Program-made: the position numbers and the translations under genes
Assembly: GCF_963924675.1 (NCBI RefSeq)
Contig: NC_089224.1
Coordinates: forward strand, 63,411,464 to 63,475,463
Origin: Phocoena phocoena
Taxonomy: Eukaryota; Chordata; Mammalia; Artiodactyla; Phocoenidae
Reading direction: 5' to 3'
Length of the DNA stretch: 64,000 bases
Shown: positions 24,603 to 37,026 of the stretch, piece after piece
How positions within the stretch are numbered: the stretch's first letter is position 1
Layout: every line of letters begins with the position of its first letter
The notes under the pieces: model-generated
The model's input: the letters and a program-made list of their open reading frames with translations, nothing else
Databases searched by the model: none
What the model was told of the DNA's origin: nothing

Positions 24603-25603
24603 CGTGGACTTCTTCCCAAGATGCTAACAAGCTTTCCCAGGTTGCCCATCACCTTGACCTGCTCTGACAATGGCCACGTTCTGGGCCCACTCTTGCCACA
24701 GAAACACTCCTAGGTATCCGTGGTGGAGCCTTGGTTCTTCCTCCTTCCCTTTAACTGGACTCCTTATAAAATAATTGACATATTTTTGTTCTAGGAGTTT
24801 CGAAGGAACTTCTCTCCTCAGAGCCTGCTTCTGTCAAAGCTATTTGAAAGACAACACAGACGGGTATTTTAAGATGACATGAAAATCTATTTCTTGAAAA
24901 AAAAAAAAAAAGTAGGGAGAAAAGAGCATCAGGTCAAGTTGACCAAAATGCTGGACAACTGCTATGAGATGGAAAGCTGAAGCAGCTCAGTAGCTCAAGG
25001 ATTATATGTTTAAGCATGAGGTATCATGAGTTACTAGCCCTGAGAGCCTGCTTTTCCTGGGCCTGCAGAGTCAGAGTGTAACAACGTCCAAAGGGGGCAT
25101 CTGAGAAAGCCACGGCCATTCTCCAAGGGGTTATCACGGAATATCACTCACCTCAATTCATAAACACACAGGTATTAAGTCTAAGGCATTTGCCATATAT
25201 GATCTAGCTTGAATATTTGCTTTTGTTCAACCAAAAGCAATGCAGGGATTCCCTCACCTGCAGAGTTCCTGAGACTCTAGAATCCACCTACAGACAAGAA
25301 ATTGGACCCTTGCCTATCATTCTGTTTTAGCCACGGCCAAATACCCAAGCCTGAAAGGAAATTACAAAGCCCCTCTTATTTCCACCATTTAAAGTATCCA
25401 GTTGGTTCCCTAAATCATGTTTCAAGATTACTGCTCCCTGCCCCTAGATCTGCAGCTTTGCATTTTATTTGCCTAGAAGCATATTTGGCCAGCAATACCT
25501 CCTATCTGGGCACGGGTACAAGTGTTTCTGTGGCCCAACCCTACACCAATTACTACCATCTAATATAACCTCTTATCCACTGAACTTCCTGGTCATATAT
25601 TCC
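24603..25603. other. Unique DNA, no gene recognised
   Basis: No repeat recognised. An A-run lies at about 24,898-24,911. The 88-codon open frame at 25302-25568 has no recognisable domain. Confidence 0.45.
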
Positions 25604-25809
25604 TTTATAAATTCAACAAATATGTATTTAATACCTATTACGATTTGACATATTCCCAGCCTAGGGATACAGTAGTGAACATAGAATAAATTTCTACTCT
25701 CAATGAACTTAATTTCTTGTGGTAGAAAGAGACAATAAACAAGTAAATAAATATAGATACAATTTGAGATATACGCTGTAAGAAGAATAAAGCAAGGGAT
25801 GAAATAGAG

Positions 25810-25970
25810 CAGTGGTTCTCAAAGTTTGGTCTCTGAATCAGCAGTACCACCATGATCTGGGAACTCATTAGAAAAGCAAACTCTCAGGCTTCACTCCAGA
25901 CTTTCTGAATCAGACACTCGAGAGATAGGCCCAAGCAATCTGATGTACACTCAAGTTTGAGAACTACTTA
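25810..25970 (+). mobile_element. MER5A (hAT-Charlie), full length
   Basis: It starts 'cagtggttctcaaagtttgg', passes through 'gggaactcattagaaaagc' and 'tttctgaatcagacactc', and ends 'caagtttgagaacta'. The ends are inverted repeats. It is non-autonomous. Confidence 0.9.
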
Positions 25971-25980
25971 TGTAATAAAG

Positions 25981-26226
25981 AATAATGAAGGGAGGGGCTT
26001 CCCTGGTGGCGCAGTGGTTGAGAGTCCGCCTGCCAATGCAGGGGACACAGGTTCATGTCCCGGTCCGGGAAGATCCCACATGCCACAGAGCGGCTGAGCC
26101 CGTGAGCCATGGCTGCTGAGCCTGCGCGTCCGGAGCCTGTGCTCCGCAATGGGAAAGGTCACAACAGTGAGAGGCCCACATACCGCTATAAAAAAAAAAA
26201 AAAAAAAAAAAAAGAATGAAGGGGAA
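25981..26226 (+). mobile_element. CHR-2 SINE inside L2
   Basis: The element body is about 25994-26213. It is close to consensus and ends in an A-run of over 20. The flanks 'aataatgaaggg' (25981) and 'gaatgaagggg' (26214) are the imperfect target duplication. Confidence 0.93.
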
Positions 26227-26300
26227 CTTGCTTTAGATTGGGTGATTGGAAAAAACCTCTCTGAGCAGATGGCATCTGAGCTAAGACCTGAATGTTATTT

Positions 26301-26859
26301 GTGCTAGGACACGTCTTGGTCTTTCTTTTGTTGCGTGAAACTGCTTTTACTTAAAAGAACAATTATACATTTACTGCAAACAGTATAAAATCAATAAAAA
26401 ACACTTCCCTCTACTTTAAAAAATGTGTGACATTTCCCTAAGAAATCCCCTGCATTTGGAAGTTCTGGACCTTCTCCACTTATAAATCTGAGTGTATCCT
26501 TTCACAGATTAGAGTTTTGCTACATTTCATAAAAAGAAAAATACAAACAGTGGAAGTACAGGAAGAAGTAGAAGACTTCAAGCGCAATAGCCCATCATGT
26601 GTATGTTGCGGGCAAGTATAATGAAGACCTTCTCAATGACTGAGGCGTCAATGACTAAGGTTGGCAAAGATACAAAAACTGCAAGAAGTCAAAAGAAATG
26701 CCTTTCCTCAATGGGAAAGATGACATGATTCAACATGAGTAGAATGATTAAGAAGGAAAGTTTACTGGACTCAGTTACCCAGGTGATTGTTCATCTAGCT
26801 CTCATTTGAATTTTAAACATTTGTTTGAAAAAATGATTTCACATCAATTTTTGCTTCTT
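26301..26859. other. Unique DNA downstream of the ADH retrocopy
   Basis: No repeat is recognised. Part of this may be additional retrocopied 3' UTR, since no poly(A) boundary is visible. Confidence 0.35.
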
Positions 26860-28090
<1,231 letters not shown>

Positions 28091-28683
28091 CACAATGCAG
28101 GAGTTCCACTGTTCTGTTAAGAACAAAATACACACGCATGCATGAGCTACCAGGTACTCAGTGTGTCATTTTAATGATTCCGCATACAAGTGAAATGCTC
28201 TTACATTTACATTTAACACTGGCAATGCACAATATAAATGGTAAGATTCATACCAATGATTTAAATTTTTAATTTTTATATTCTTAAAATGACCTTAAAT
28301 GGCAAATATAAAAGAGCATGACACATCGAGGGAAAGACCATGGAAGAGAGGGAATGTTCATTCCCTTAGTGACAATGATTTCCTGATTTTTGAAGAAGGG
28401 TCCCCCATATTTTGTAGCCAGAGCTGCTTCCCATTGGAGGTCTACTCACAGAGAAGGCACGCCCACCACCACACTGACATGAGCATTCTGAGACATGCAG
28501 CAGCTCTGCTCTCTTTGTCACAAATGGGTCACTTCGTGGAGCATCAATCTCTGGAAGAATGCCAGGTGGCACTGTTATCAGAAAAGCACAGTGGTAGCTG
28601 TATCCCGCAGAGAGATAAACAAAAAGGAAACTTTCCTCCAGCACATGCCCAGACTCTATGAAAGCAACAGCTTCTATAGAAAT
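28091..28683. other. Unique DNA, no gene recognised
   Basis: A 120-codon open frame at 28299-28661 has no recognisable domain, and its end lies next to a SINE. I do not call it a gene. Confidence 0.4.
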
Positions 28684-28893
28684 AAACATGTGGGGGCTTC
28701 CCTGGTGGCACAGTGGTTTGTGCCCCGGTCCGGGAGGATCCCACGTGCCGCAGAGCGTCTGGGCCCGTGAGCCATGGCCACTGAGCCTGCGCGTCAGGAG
28801 CCTGTGCTCTGCAATAGGAGAGGCCACAACAGTGAGAGGCCCGCGCACCGCAAAAAAAAAAAAAAAAAAGAAAGAAAGAAAGAAACATGTGGG
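28684..28893 (+). mobile_element. CHR-2 SINE with internal deletion
   Basis: The element runs 28695-28882 and ends in an A-run followed by (gaaa)n. The target duplication 'aaacatgtggg' lies at 28684-28694 and 28883-28893. About 33 bases between the A and B boxes are missing. The join 'cagtggtttgtgcccc' falls between two 'ggtt' strings of the intact form. Confidence 0.94.
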
Positions 28894-30009
28894 TAGCTTC
28901 TAAGACATGGTACGATGTTGAATCTTAAAAGAATGGGCCCATACTCTTTGAAACCATTGGGCCACTTCCCTAAAAGCAAGGGGTGCAGAAAGAGCTAGCA
29001 ACCCACACGCTTGCCAGAAAAACAAACACAGCATGAAAACATTCGTTAATCGACTAGGGTTAAACCAGTGTACCCTCATCCAAGTAGGACTTGAAGGGGG
29101 ACTCAAACTGTTGAAAATTATGAGGTTTGAAGGTCCTGTCTTATTTTACCTCTTATTACAAACTGAAATTACACCTATACTTAATGGAAACAAGTTCCCC
29201 TTTCTCTAATCCACTCTGAACTTGCACTGCATGCCTCTACCAACCAACCAATTGGAGAAAAAAGAAAAGAGTTTCTTTGACTTTGCCTGCCCAAGGTTCA
29301 ATCCTGAATGCTAAGAGGGACCTCCATTTATGGGCAGTTCCAAGGCCTGGTGTGTGTCATCTCACACGATCGGATGCATCACTCCAGCCCCTTCAGTTCA
29401 TGAGAAATCTGGGATCTTTCTCACACATGGTGCCAGACAAGGCACAAAAGCTGCTTTCAGGAACTTAGGCAGGTTTACGAGGCTGAAAGCGCCAAGATTT
29501 CAGGGTTACAGCACTATCCCACTCATGTCTTATTAAGATGTTCCTTCATCATCGGAAATTCCTTTCAATCCCAAATGGTTTCAGTCTTGTTATTGAGCCA
29601 TTAGGTAAAAGAAAAGGCTTAGAACCAAAATCCTCACCTCCCCATCGAAACCATTAGTTTTTGGAGATTGATTTTTACAAGTTACCTAAAGGCTGACCCT
29701 GGGGAATACAGTGTTCTCTTAGGTGAAAACATGGGTAACGGATTTATTTTTCACCCTTAAAATAAAGAAATAAATACCTTTTATTGATAAGTAATGTGTG
29801 GGAAATGTTCTGGAAGAGCTCAAAAGTGGACTTTCTCCCCGACTCTGCTACAAAATAAAGAGCTATCTCTCGTACAGAACTTGCAAAGAGGCTGGAAGCC
29901 AGAGAAACAGGATGGAGCCCGAGCCCTGTTCCTATCCAGCCTCATCTGCCTTCTAGCTTCAGCTGGCCCATCTGCCTCTGTCACCTTGTCTTCAAGGGGT
30001 TGGGCTAGA
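28894..30009. other. Unique DNA, no gene recognised
   Basis: No repeat is recognised with confidence. Open frames at 29277-29536 and 29794-30117 show no domain. Confidence 0.4.
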
Positions 30010-30235
30010 TCAGAGACTTTTAAACTATGCTTCATGAAGTTCTTAGGGAAAAGGTTGTTAAGCCTTGGTGAGCATAAAGAATCACCTAAGAAATGCGTTC
30101 ACAATCCATACTCATAATCCTCCACTTCTGAGTTTGACTCAGTAGGTCAGGAAGAAAGGGGGACCCAGGAATCTAAACTGCTAACAGGTTTTCAGCTGAT
30201 TCTGATGCAAGGACTGTGGAGGTAGCTTCAGAGTT
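30010..30235 (+). mobile_element. hAT-Charlie type non-autonomous element (MER5/MER58-like)
   Basis: 'gagcataaagaatcaccta', 'tgactcagtaggtcaggaa', 'gggacccaggaatctaaac' and 'gctgattctgatgcaagga' are the ordered landmarks of this group. The exact subfamily is not certain. Confidence 0.65.
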
Positions 30236-30639
30236 TTGAGGTGAAGGGGTAGATGTGAAAAGGGCCCTACCATCTTCACCACCACATTCAGAAAAGTAGC
30301 TCAGCCTTCCTGTGTAATGCTCAGTGCCATTTAAGATCTAGCTTGATAAGAGACTCGTTGCTTTGAAAAGCACAGGACTAGATGTCCTCTAATGCTCTGT
30401 GCAAAGCCAGTGTCTAGGAGTCCAGAAAGCTCATGGTGAGACACACTTAACTTGAAGGAGATACATGTAGTACATCAGTAGCCTCCACACTTTCTATGGG
30501 AAACTTCTAAAGTGGGTCAGAGAAGAGATACCCCCCCACACACACACCAGATTCCAGGGTATTCATCAAACAATTTCTTTGCCATAATAGATCAAACAGA
30601 GGCACCTCATCTCTTTAAAAAGTGATTTCAAATAATGAG
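30236..30639. other. Unique DNA
   Basis: Nothing is recognised apart from a short 'cacacacac' run near 30,538. Confidence 0.45.
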
Positions 30640-31084
30640 TGTTATGGGTTGAATTGTGTCCCTCCAAAACATATGCTGAAGTCCTAATCATCAGTACCTC
30701 AGAATGTGACCTTTTGGGGGAAGAGGACTGTTCCAGATGTAATTAGTTAAGATGAAGTCATGCTGGAGTAGGATGAGCCCCTAATCCACTATGACTGGTG
30801 TCCTTAATGGAAGACAATGTGAAGACACAGGGGGAGAAGGTCATGTGATGACAGAGTAATGCAGCTGCAAGCCAGGGAATGCCAGCGATTACTGGCCACA
30901 ACCAGAAGCGAGGAAAGAGGCATGGAAGAAATTCTCCCTCAGAGCCCTCAGAAGGAACCAAGACTGTCCACACCTTGATTTCAGACTTCTGGCCTCCAGA
31001 GCTGTGAGAGGATAAATTTCTGTCATATTAAGCTACGCTGCTGTTTGTGGTACTTTGTACGGCATTCCCTGGAAACTAATACAA
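30640..31084 (+). mobile_element. MLT1 solo LTR (ERVL-MaLR)
   Basis: It begins 'gtgttatgggttgaattgtg' and continues 'cctaatccactatgactgg', 'tgtccttaatggaagac', 'caccttgatttcagacttc' and 'gcctccagagctgtgag'. It ends 'ctggaaactaataca'. This is a full-length solo LTR. Confidence 0.92.
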
Positions 31085-32404
31085 TTACTAAATTTGCAAA
31101 TGATGAAAAAGAGCCTTGCAAAGGTTGCTCTTTTATCTTAATTTAATTTTCTGTGCAGGAGTATGAAAGATGATCCAATCTTTGCCCAGGTATGAGTGAA
31201 CCTTCTACCCACCAGCCTTCAAAAGGAACAAGGTCCATCTCCAAACTGAGTCTCAATGTGTCATTAAAACAATCTCTAGGTCACAGCAGGCCATGTGGCC
31301 CCATCACTCAGTGTGTCTCATCCTTTCACAGAAAGAGGTCATTAATTGGTTTCGGGCACGAAGTCAAAAAGCTTTAAAAAATGTTTAAAAGGAATAAATG
31401 ATCTCCATGTAAAAGGATTCCAAAAGCTCATGTTCCTACAGGGGGAAGGAAAACATAGTACATTCTGAAGTTTCTGTGGAGCTAGGTCACATTTCCATTT
31501 CCCTAAAAAGAACTTTCCATGTTTAACCTCAGCGAATACTGTGGTAATTAAAATGCCCTCTCAAAATACCAACCCAGTGGTACTCATAAGCCACTGAATT
31601 CAATTAGCCTCTTATTATTAAGGGTCTGTGATAAAATTAAAAATATTTCTTGAAGTAGTATACATTTGAATAGTGCCCTCATTTTAGTGAGGGATTCAAA
31701 GGGGAATATGGGTTTCACCATTAGGATATTCATTTTTATTCTGCAAGAAAAGGAAATAAACAGGAATCCAATTTAAGTAAAACAAATAGTCAGATCTGAT
31801 AAATGCAATTAAGTGCAGCAGTTAGATTTTACAGGTCAAAAACGCCCATGATGTAATGTTAAAACTCTTCTCATTTTCAGTTTTAAAACTTTTTTATTAT
31901 GAAAGATGTCTTCCATGTCAACAAATATACAAGATGAAATATAAAAGGAACTCTGGTGTTCCTCCCACCTGGCTTGTGATACGGATTGGTAATTGACCAA
32001 TAAATCCCTTGTAAGACCCTCCCCTGCTGGGTGGGTCCCTCTTCTACCTCCCCCACTCCTGCCATTCTGAGTTTCCTGTTTTAATTTTTGTAAGTGCAAA
32101 CCTGAGGCCTAGGCAGCTAGAATCACATTCAGATAAGCTATACTGTTTAAAGTGAGAAGTATTTGACCCCTGTACCTTGACATAAGCAAAGCTGTGACAT
32201 GACATGAAGATAGACATAACAAACTATCAGAAGTATAAATTGGAAATGACTATTTCTATCACGAAAGGAATCATAATGAAACTCTTTGAAATAACACATG
32301 ACATTAAATATAATAAAATTTGATTCAAGAAGAATTCTGTTTTCATAAAATTTTTAGGATCTTAAGTAATATACAAATTGAGGTAAGATGATTTGTGTTA
32401 TATA
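31085..32404. other. Unique AT-rich DNA
   Basis: No repeat or exon is recognised. The minus-strand open frames near 31836-32099 have no recognisable product. Confidence 0.45.
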
Positions 32405-32520
32405 TATATGTGTGCTCACTTGTTCAACAAACACTCATTGTGTATTACCCATCACGTGCCAAGAATCTCTTGGTGCTAGGGACACAGTTGAATAAGATGC
32501 AGACCTCACTATAATAGTAT
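32405..32520 (-). repeat. LINE-2 3' tip, reversed
   Basis: 'cttgttcaacaaacactca', 'cacgtgccaagaatc' and 'tgctagggacacagttg' match the reversed L2 terminus. Confidence 0.65.
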
Positions 32521-35061
32521 TTCACACAATCGCATCTCATAAATAAGCACAAGGGAAATAAATGAAATAAACAATTGCTTGTGGAAAGTAAACTCCTTGA
32601 CAAAAACACTAAGTTTCACCGACGGTTGTACGAGTTATAGCCTAATTTTTTTTTCCTTTTCTCTCACTCTGCTGCTTTCTTACACAGAAGGATTCTAAGT
32701 CTGGGTTCACCTTCATACAGCACAAAAAGCCATCCCAACAGGGGGGTGGGGGGTTACTGATTCAGAATTACCCAGGAATGTCAAGGAGCTACAAAGCTGA
32801 AGTCTCTCCAGTTTAAATGAAAGTCACCATAAATCTCAGCAAATTATACCTTAAAAGTATTTTCATTGGTAGAGTTCTACAGCTATACTTGATCCAGTTC
32901 CAGTAAAGTATGTTACAACTTTACCATGCAAACATTTTCAGTTCATCAGTATTTACCTAAACAATTACTCCATCCTTCCCATTCCCAACACATATACATT
33001 AAAATAAATCTTAAATTGATTATCTTGTATATATAACCAATTGCTAAAAGATATGTTTGTCTGTTTTGGTTTCATGCAACAGAAATCAATTCTGACTAAT
33101 TTATGCAAAAGAACAGTAACTGCTGGAACCAAAGGAATTGTTGAACAGCTAAGCCTTGAGAAAGACACCAAGACATCCCTAGAGTCTCCGTAACTAATTC
33201 TCTAATGAGCTAATTTACTCCTAACTTGGCCCCAAGGAGCCCTGGACTCCTGACTATTCCAGTCCATGTCTCAGATTTCCAGGAGCAAGAATCTAGTTGG
33301 CCCAGTTTGGATCAAACAGTTGCCGCCAGATCAATCAAGGGGCAGCATCAGTGCACATTATGTCTATTTACAGAGACAGGTAAATGGTTGTGAACAGAAC
33401 AGTTGTCTTTTGCATTAAAGTAAGTGTTTAAAATATTCATCCTCTTTAAGGAGTTAAGTTTCCAAGTTGAGCACATTGCTTCTTTTTTAATGCTTATTCT
33501 GTGGATAAAACAATTATGGGGACTGCTTAGAAGAAAGATGGGAGATATGAAGGTGTAAAAGAAGAACGAGTATAACATAGAACCTGACACTCTACACTCA
33601 TCTCAACATGTAAGAACTACTTTGTGATTTATTCTTCATCTACAGACATGGAGAGCTCAGGAAAAACAAGAGTCACTTAGAGGCACAAACAGATCAGAAT
33701 TCTAGAGTCAAGGGGCCAGAATGAGCTTCACTCCAGAGCCCTAACTAGTGCATTATATTCCACTAAACAGCCAGCAGAGCAATTCCACAGAACTAGTGTT
33801 TCATGGTATCTCCAATATTGCTTACAGGCACAGAGTACCCTTCTTTGTGACTGATGAACAAAAACAAACAAATAACAATATTTACTCCAAAAAACAGGAT
33901 GAGGAGGAAGCAAGGATTCCAAGCTGACATATGAAGCTGTCTAAATATAGAAATTTACTTCTTCAAGAGGCAACCGCGTCTACTGTTTCTTTCGGTTGGA
34001 AAGGTTGCTTGATGAGTTCAGTCTTGAATTACATGACGAGACTTACACACAGTGAACACTTTGAGTCTAATGAGAAATGTCAAATGGAAAATGTAACTGA
34101 AAAGGTCTTGCTCAAAAAGTTCCTGCTGATGAAACCTGAACTCAATATTGATGAATGTGGCTTGCTCAATTTTTGCTGAGTGGGATGAACTCGATTGGTA
34201 GAAGTTATTTCAGCTGTATTTCCTCCGCACACCAGTAGAGTTTTTTCAGCATTCCTCCAGCCACACATGTGGCATGCATTTATTATTTACAATACATACA
34301 CAGGAAGCGCCTGATTGATGAGATAACCCCCTTTTCAGAAAGATCTTTTCCAAATGGGGCTTTATACCTATGTGTTAAATGAAGTACCTTAAAGTCGGTA
34401 AGATATACTTTTTCACCCCTAGATGTTATTTCCGGTAAAAATACTACAAGGGTTTTTTTTGTAGGTTTTATGTGATGTAATATATGGTTACAGATAAACA
34501 GAGATTGTGCCTATATATTTTTCCCTTTACATGCTCTAAGTCCTCGTGCACAGTGTGTATACAAACACATGTTAATATGAGAGGAGAGAGAAAACAGGAG
34601 AGGGAAGAGATTGAGATTAGGATGGTTTCTGGATAAAATGCAATCATACAGAATAGATCATCACATTCATGTGGATTTTAATCCATACATAGGTATTTGT
34701 ATCATACAATTCTGTTGAATAAGAACTCTGAAGGTTCAAAGTCACATCTGTGGAGTTCTGTAAATGTTTTAAATTTAATTTTGAGACATTTGTATTGCTG
34801 TAATACGAATACTCCCATTTAGTGTTGGAAAGTAAATTTTGCTTTTAAAGGAGGGAGTAACACTGAGGACAATGTCAAATTCATATCCTTTGGTTTGGTG
34901 TGAGCTATTGGTTTTAAGTTTATCTACATCCAAATAGACTTCTCCTGCTTTAAGACTCCTTAAGAGTCTTATATATGTCAATATATGAAAGGTGAGGATT
35001 TCTTTTTTAAAAATAGCTCTTTTCTTCACAAATCATCACATTATAGGGTTCCTTTCAATAG
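32521..35061. other. Unique DNA, no gene recognised
   Basis: 33,070-33,330 may be an old dispersed repeat ('ggaattgttgaacagctaag'). A G-rich run lies at about 32,740-32,754. Short open frames, including 33931-34179, have no recognisable domain. Confidence 0.4.
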
Positions 35062-35179
35062 TATTGGGGTGGCCAAAAAGTTCGTTCGGTTACTGAATAC
35101 ATTGCTCAATAAAATTCTTGGTGAAAATGAAAAATGTCTTTTTACTTAGAACCGAACGAACTTTTTGGCCAATGCAATA
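35062..35179. mobile_element. Mariner-type MITE, 114 bp
   Basis: Terminal inverted repeats of about 27 bp share the core 'tggccaaaaagttcgttcgg' (left 35064-35090, right 35151-35177). TA dinucleotides flank both ends (35062-35063 and 35178-35179), as expected for mariner insertion. The interior has no coding capacity. Elements with this 'ggccaaaaagttc' end are known from cetartiodactyl genomes. Confidence 0.92.
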
Positions 35180-35237
35180 TTCTCCAAAAGTACACTTCAT
35201 GGACAATTATATTCACAAAAAGAAATTATTCATACAT

Positions 35238-35320
35238 AGTGTATATGTGTGTTTTAATATATATATTTTATATATATTCATATATATTCATTTATATGTG
35301 TGTATATATATATATAAAGA
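35238..35320. repeat. AT-rich (TA)n microsatellite
   Basis: Alternating 'tatatata' runs are broken by 'tatatgtgtg' and 'ttcatatatattcat'. Small open frames crossing it are not genes. Confidence 0.9.
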
Positions 35321-35347
35321 TGACTAGGATTATATGTGACTTGACGT

Positions 35348-35580
35348 AATAATAACTTACATTCTTAACATATATCAAGCACTATTCTAAATGACTTACA
35401 GATATCTACTCATTTACTATGCATAACAATTCTATATAAAATAGGCATAGTTGTGATTGTTACTATTGTTCTCATCAACAAAGGATGAAACAGAGGTGCA
35501 GATAGGTTCTGTAACTTGCCTTAGGTCTCACTCTAGGATGACTGAGTTAGGATTAGTACCCAGCAGATGAGATGCAGAGG
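35348..35580 (-). repeat. MIR SINE, reversed
   Basis: 'tatatcaagcactattcta', 'gatgaaacagaggtgcag', 'gttctgtaacttgcctta' and 'gagttaggattagtaccca' follow the reversed MIR order. Confidence 0.85.
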
Positions 35581-35608
35581 CTTCCTGCCCACCTACCATG
35601 TTAAAGAT

Positions 35609-35774
35609 CAGGGGTCAGTTTTTCTGCCCCTTTTCTCTTAAAGCTCCATAAGCCACACACAATTTCTGTTGCGTGATCTTCTACTTTTTTAACAATCATT
35701 TAAAAATGTTCAGGGGCCATTACAAAAACAGGCCTCATGGCAGATTTGGTCTGTGGGCCGTAGTTTGCCAACCC
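35609..35774 (+). mobile_element. hAT-type non-autonomous element, internally deleted
   Basis: The ends 'caggggtcagtttttctg' and 'gggccgtagtttgccaaccc' are imperfect inverted repeats of a common mammalian hAT family. The interior keeps 'attacaaaaacaggcc'. At 166 bp it is shorter than the usual form, so its middle is deleted or eroded. Confidence 0.75.
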
Positions 35775-35929
35775 AAGTTTATTACCAAATTTTCTCAAAC
35801 AATTTTTTTTAATGTACATGCAATACCTGTAGATAAAAATAGCTCTACTTTTTGTGGACAACTACTTTGTTGACTGCACAGTTTCTTTCAAAGACCCACC
35901 AGTCATGCTTTCCTGAAACATATCTTCTC

Positions 35930-36400
35930 CACCCTTTAACCATCACATGGTTGAGCCCTGGTAGTCCAGTCCCGTGTGAACACACCCATCCAGTCTCGGT
36001 CGATTGGTCCAAGGTGATCATGTGAACAAATCTGGGTCAGAGAACTGAGAATCCTTACAATGAGTGATATTCTTTATCATTCTGCTTGGGAGTCTATATC
36101 GAATGAAAGAGGGGCTTTTCAGTGGCCATGGATTCTACCACCTGGACAGGAAAAGCAGGGAAAAACAGTCTGCAAAGGGAGAAAAATGAAATCAACACAG
36201 GAAGAAGGGCAGAGGCGACAGATGGAGGAAGGATCTTGATGGTGAGTCCTACGTTCAGTTTATTCCTAAGGCCCAGCTACATTCCTGTCCTTGGATTTCC
36301 TGAGAAGACCCCTATTTCCTTTTCATAAATCTCTCTCCTTGTCCCCCAAGCTATCTGGCATTGATTTCTGTTGCTTATGACCAAAACTAGTATTTTTAGG
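35930..36400 (+). repeat. Old eutherian interspersed repeat, unclassified
   Basis: 'cgattggtccaaggtgatca', 'aacacaggaagaagggcag' and 'gatttctgttgcttatgacc' recall a dispersed repeat whose 3' end reads 'aataaattccc...gtttctgt'. I cannot name the family. Confidence 0.45.
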
Positions 36401-36531
36401 ACCTACTTCCCATTTTTAATTAACCAACATTTTTAGACAGGAAATTATTTTTAGGGAATTGCTCAAAAGAGGAGGTACATTTTTTCAGATTACTCAAGAT
36501 GTTTTTAGTTTGGAGTTCTCCATTTAAACAT

Positions 36532-37026
36532 TTAAAATACACCTCCATGGATGGACCTAGAGTCTGTCATACAGAGTGAAGTAAGTCAGAAAGAGAAAAA
36601 CGAATACCATATGCTAACACATATATATGGAATCTTAAAAAATACTTGTTCTGAAGAACCTAGGGGCAGGACAGGAATAAAGATGCAGACACGTAGAGAA
36701 TGGACTTGAGGATACGGGGAAGGGGAACGGTAAGCTGGGACAAAGTGAGAGAGTGGCACGGACATATATACACTACCCAATGTAAAATAGATAGCTAGTG
36801 GGAAGCAGCCGCATAGCACAGGGAGATCAGCTCGATGCTCTGTGACCACCTAGAGGGGTGGGATAGGGAGGGTGGGAGGGAGGGAGACGCAAGAGGAAAG
36901 AGGTATGGGGACATGTATGTGTATAACTGATTCACTTTGTTATAAAGCATAAACTAACACGCCACTGTAAAGCAATTATACTCCAATAAAGATGTTAAAT
37001 AAATTAATTAAATTAAATATACCTCC
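36532..37026 (+). mobile_element. 5'-truncated LINE-1 (cetartiodactyl 3' end)
   Basis: The body is 36547-37012. It contains the last ORF2-proximal sequence ('gagtgaagtaagtcagaaag'), the 3' UTR ('gggaagcagccgcatagc'), a GGGA-rich tract at 36855-36884 and the end 'ctccaataaagatgtt'. The tail is an A/T-rich (aaatt)n-like run. The flanks 'taaaatacacctcc' and 'taaatatacctcc' are the target duplication. Confidence 0.93.

Larger units (their letters stand above)
25604..26300 (-). repeat. LINE-2 3' end hosting two later insertions
   Basis: The L2 pieces are 25604-25809 ('ttcaacaaatatgtattta', 'gacaataaacaagtaaata'), 25971-25993 and 26221-26300. The last contains 'ctctctgagcagatggcat' and 'gagctaagacctgaatg'. 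They are collinear with the reversed L2 end, and MER5A and CHR-2 lie between them. Confidence 0.85.

Noticed and set aside
28366..28848. 160-codon minus-strand open frame
   Set aside because: Its first part is antisense CHR-2 SINE sequence and the rest has no recognisable domain; SINE-derived frames like this recur at every CHR-2 copy.
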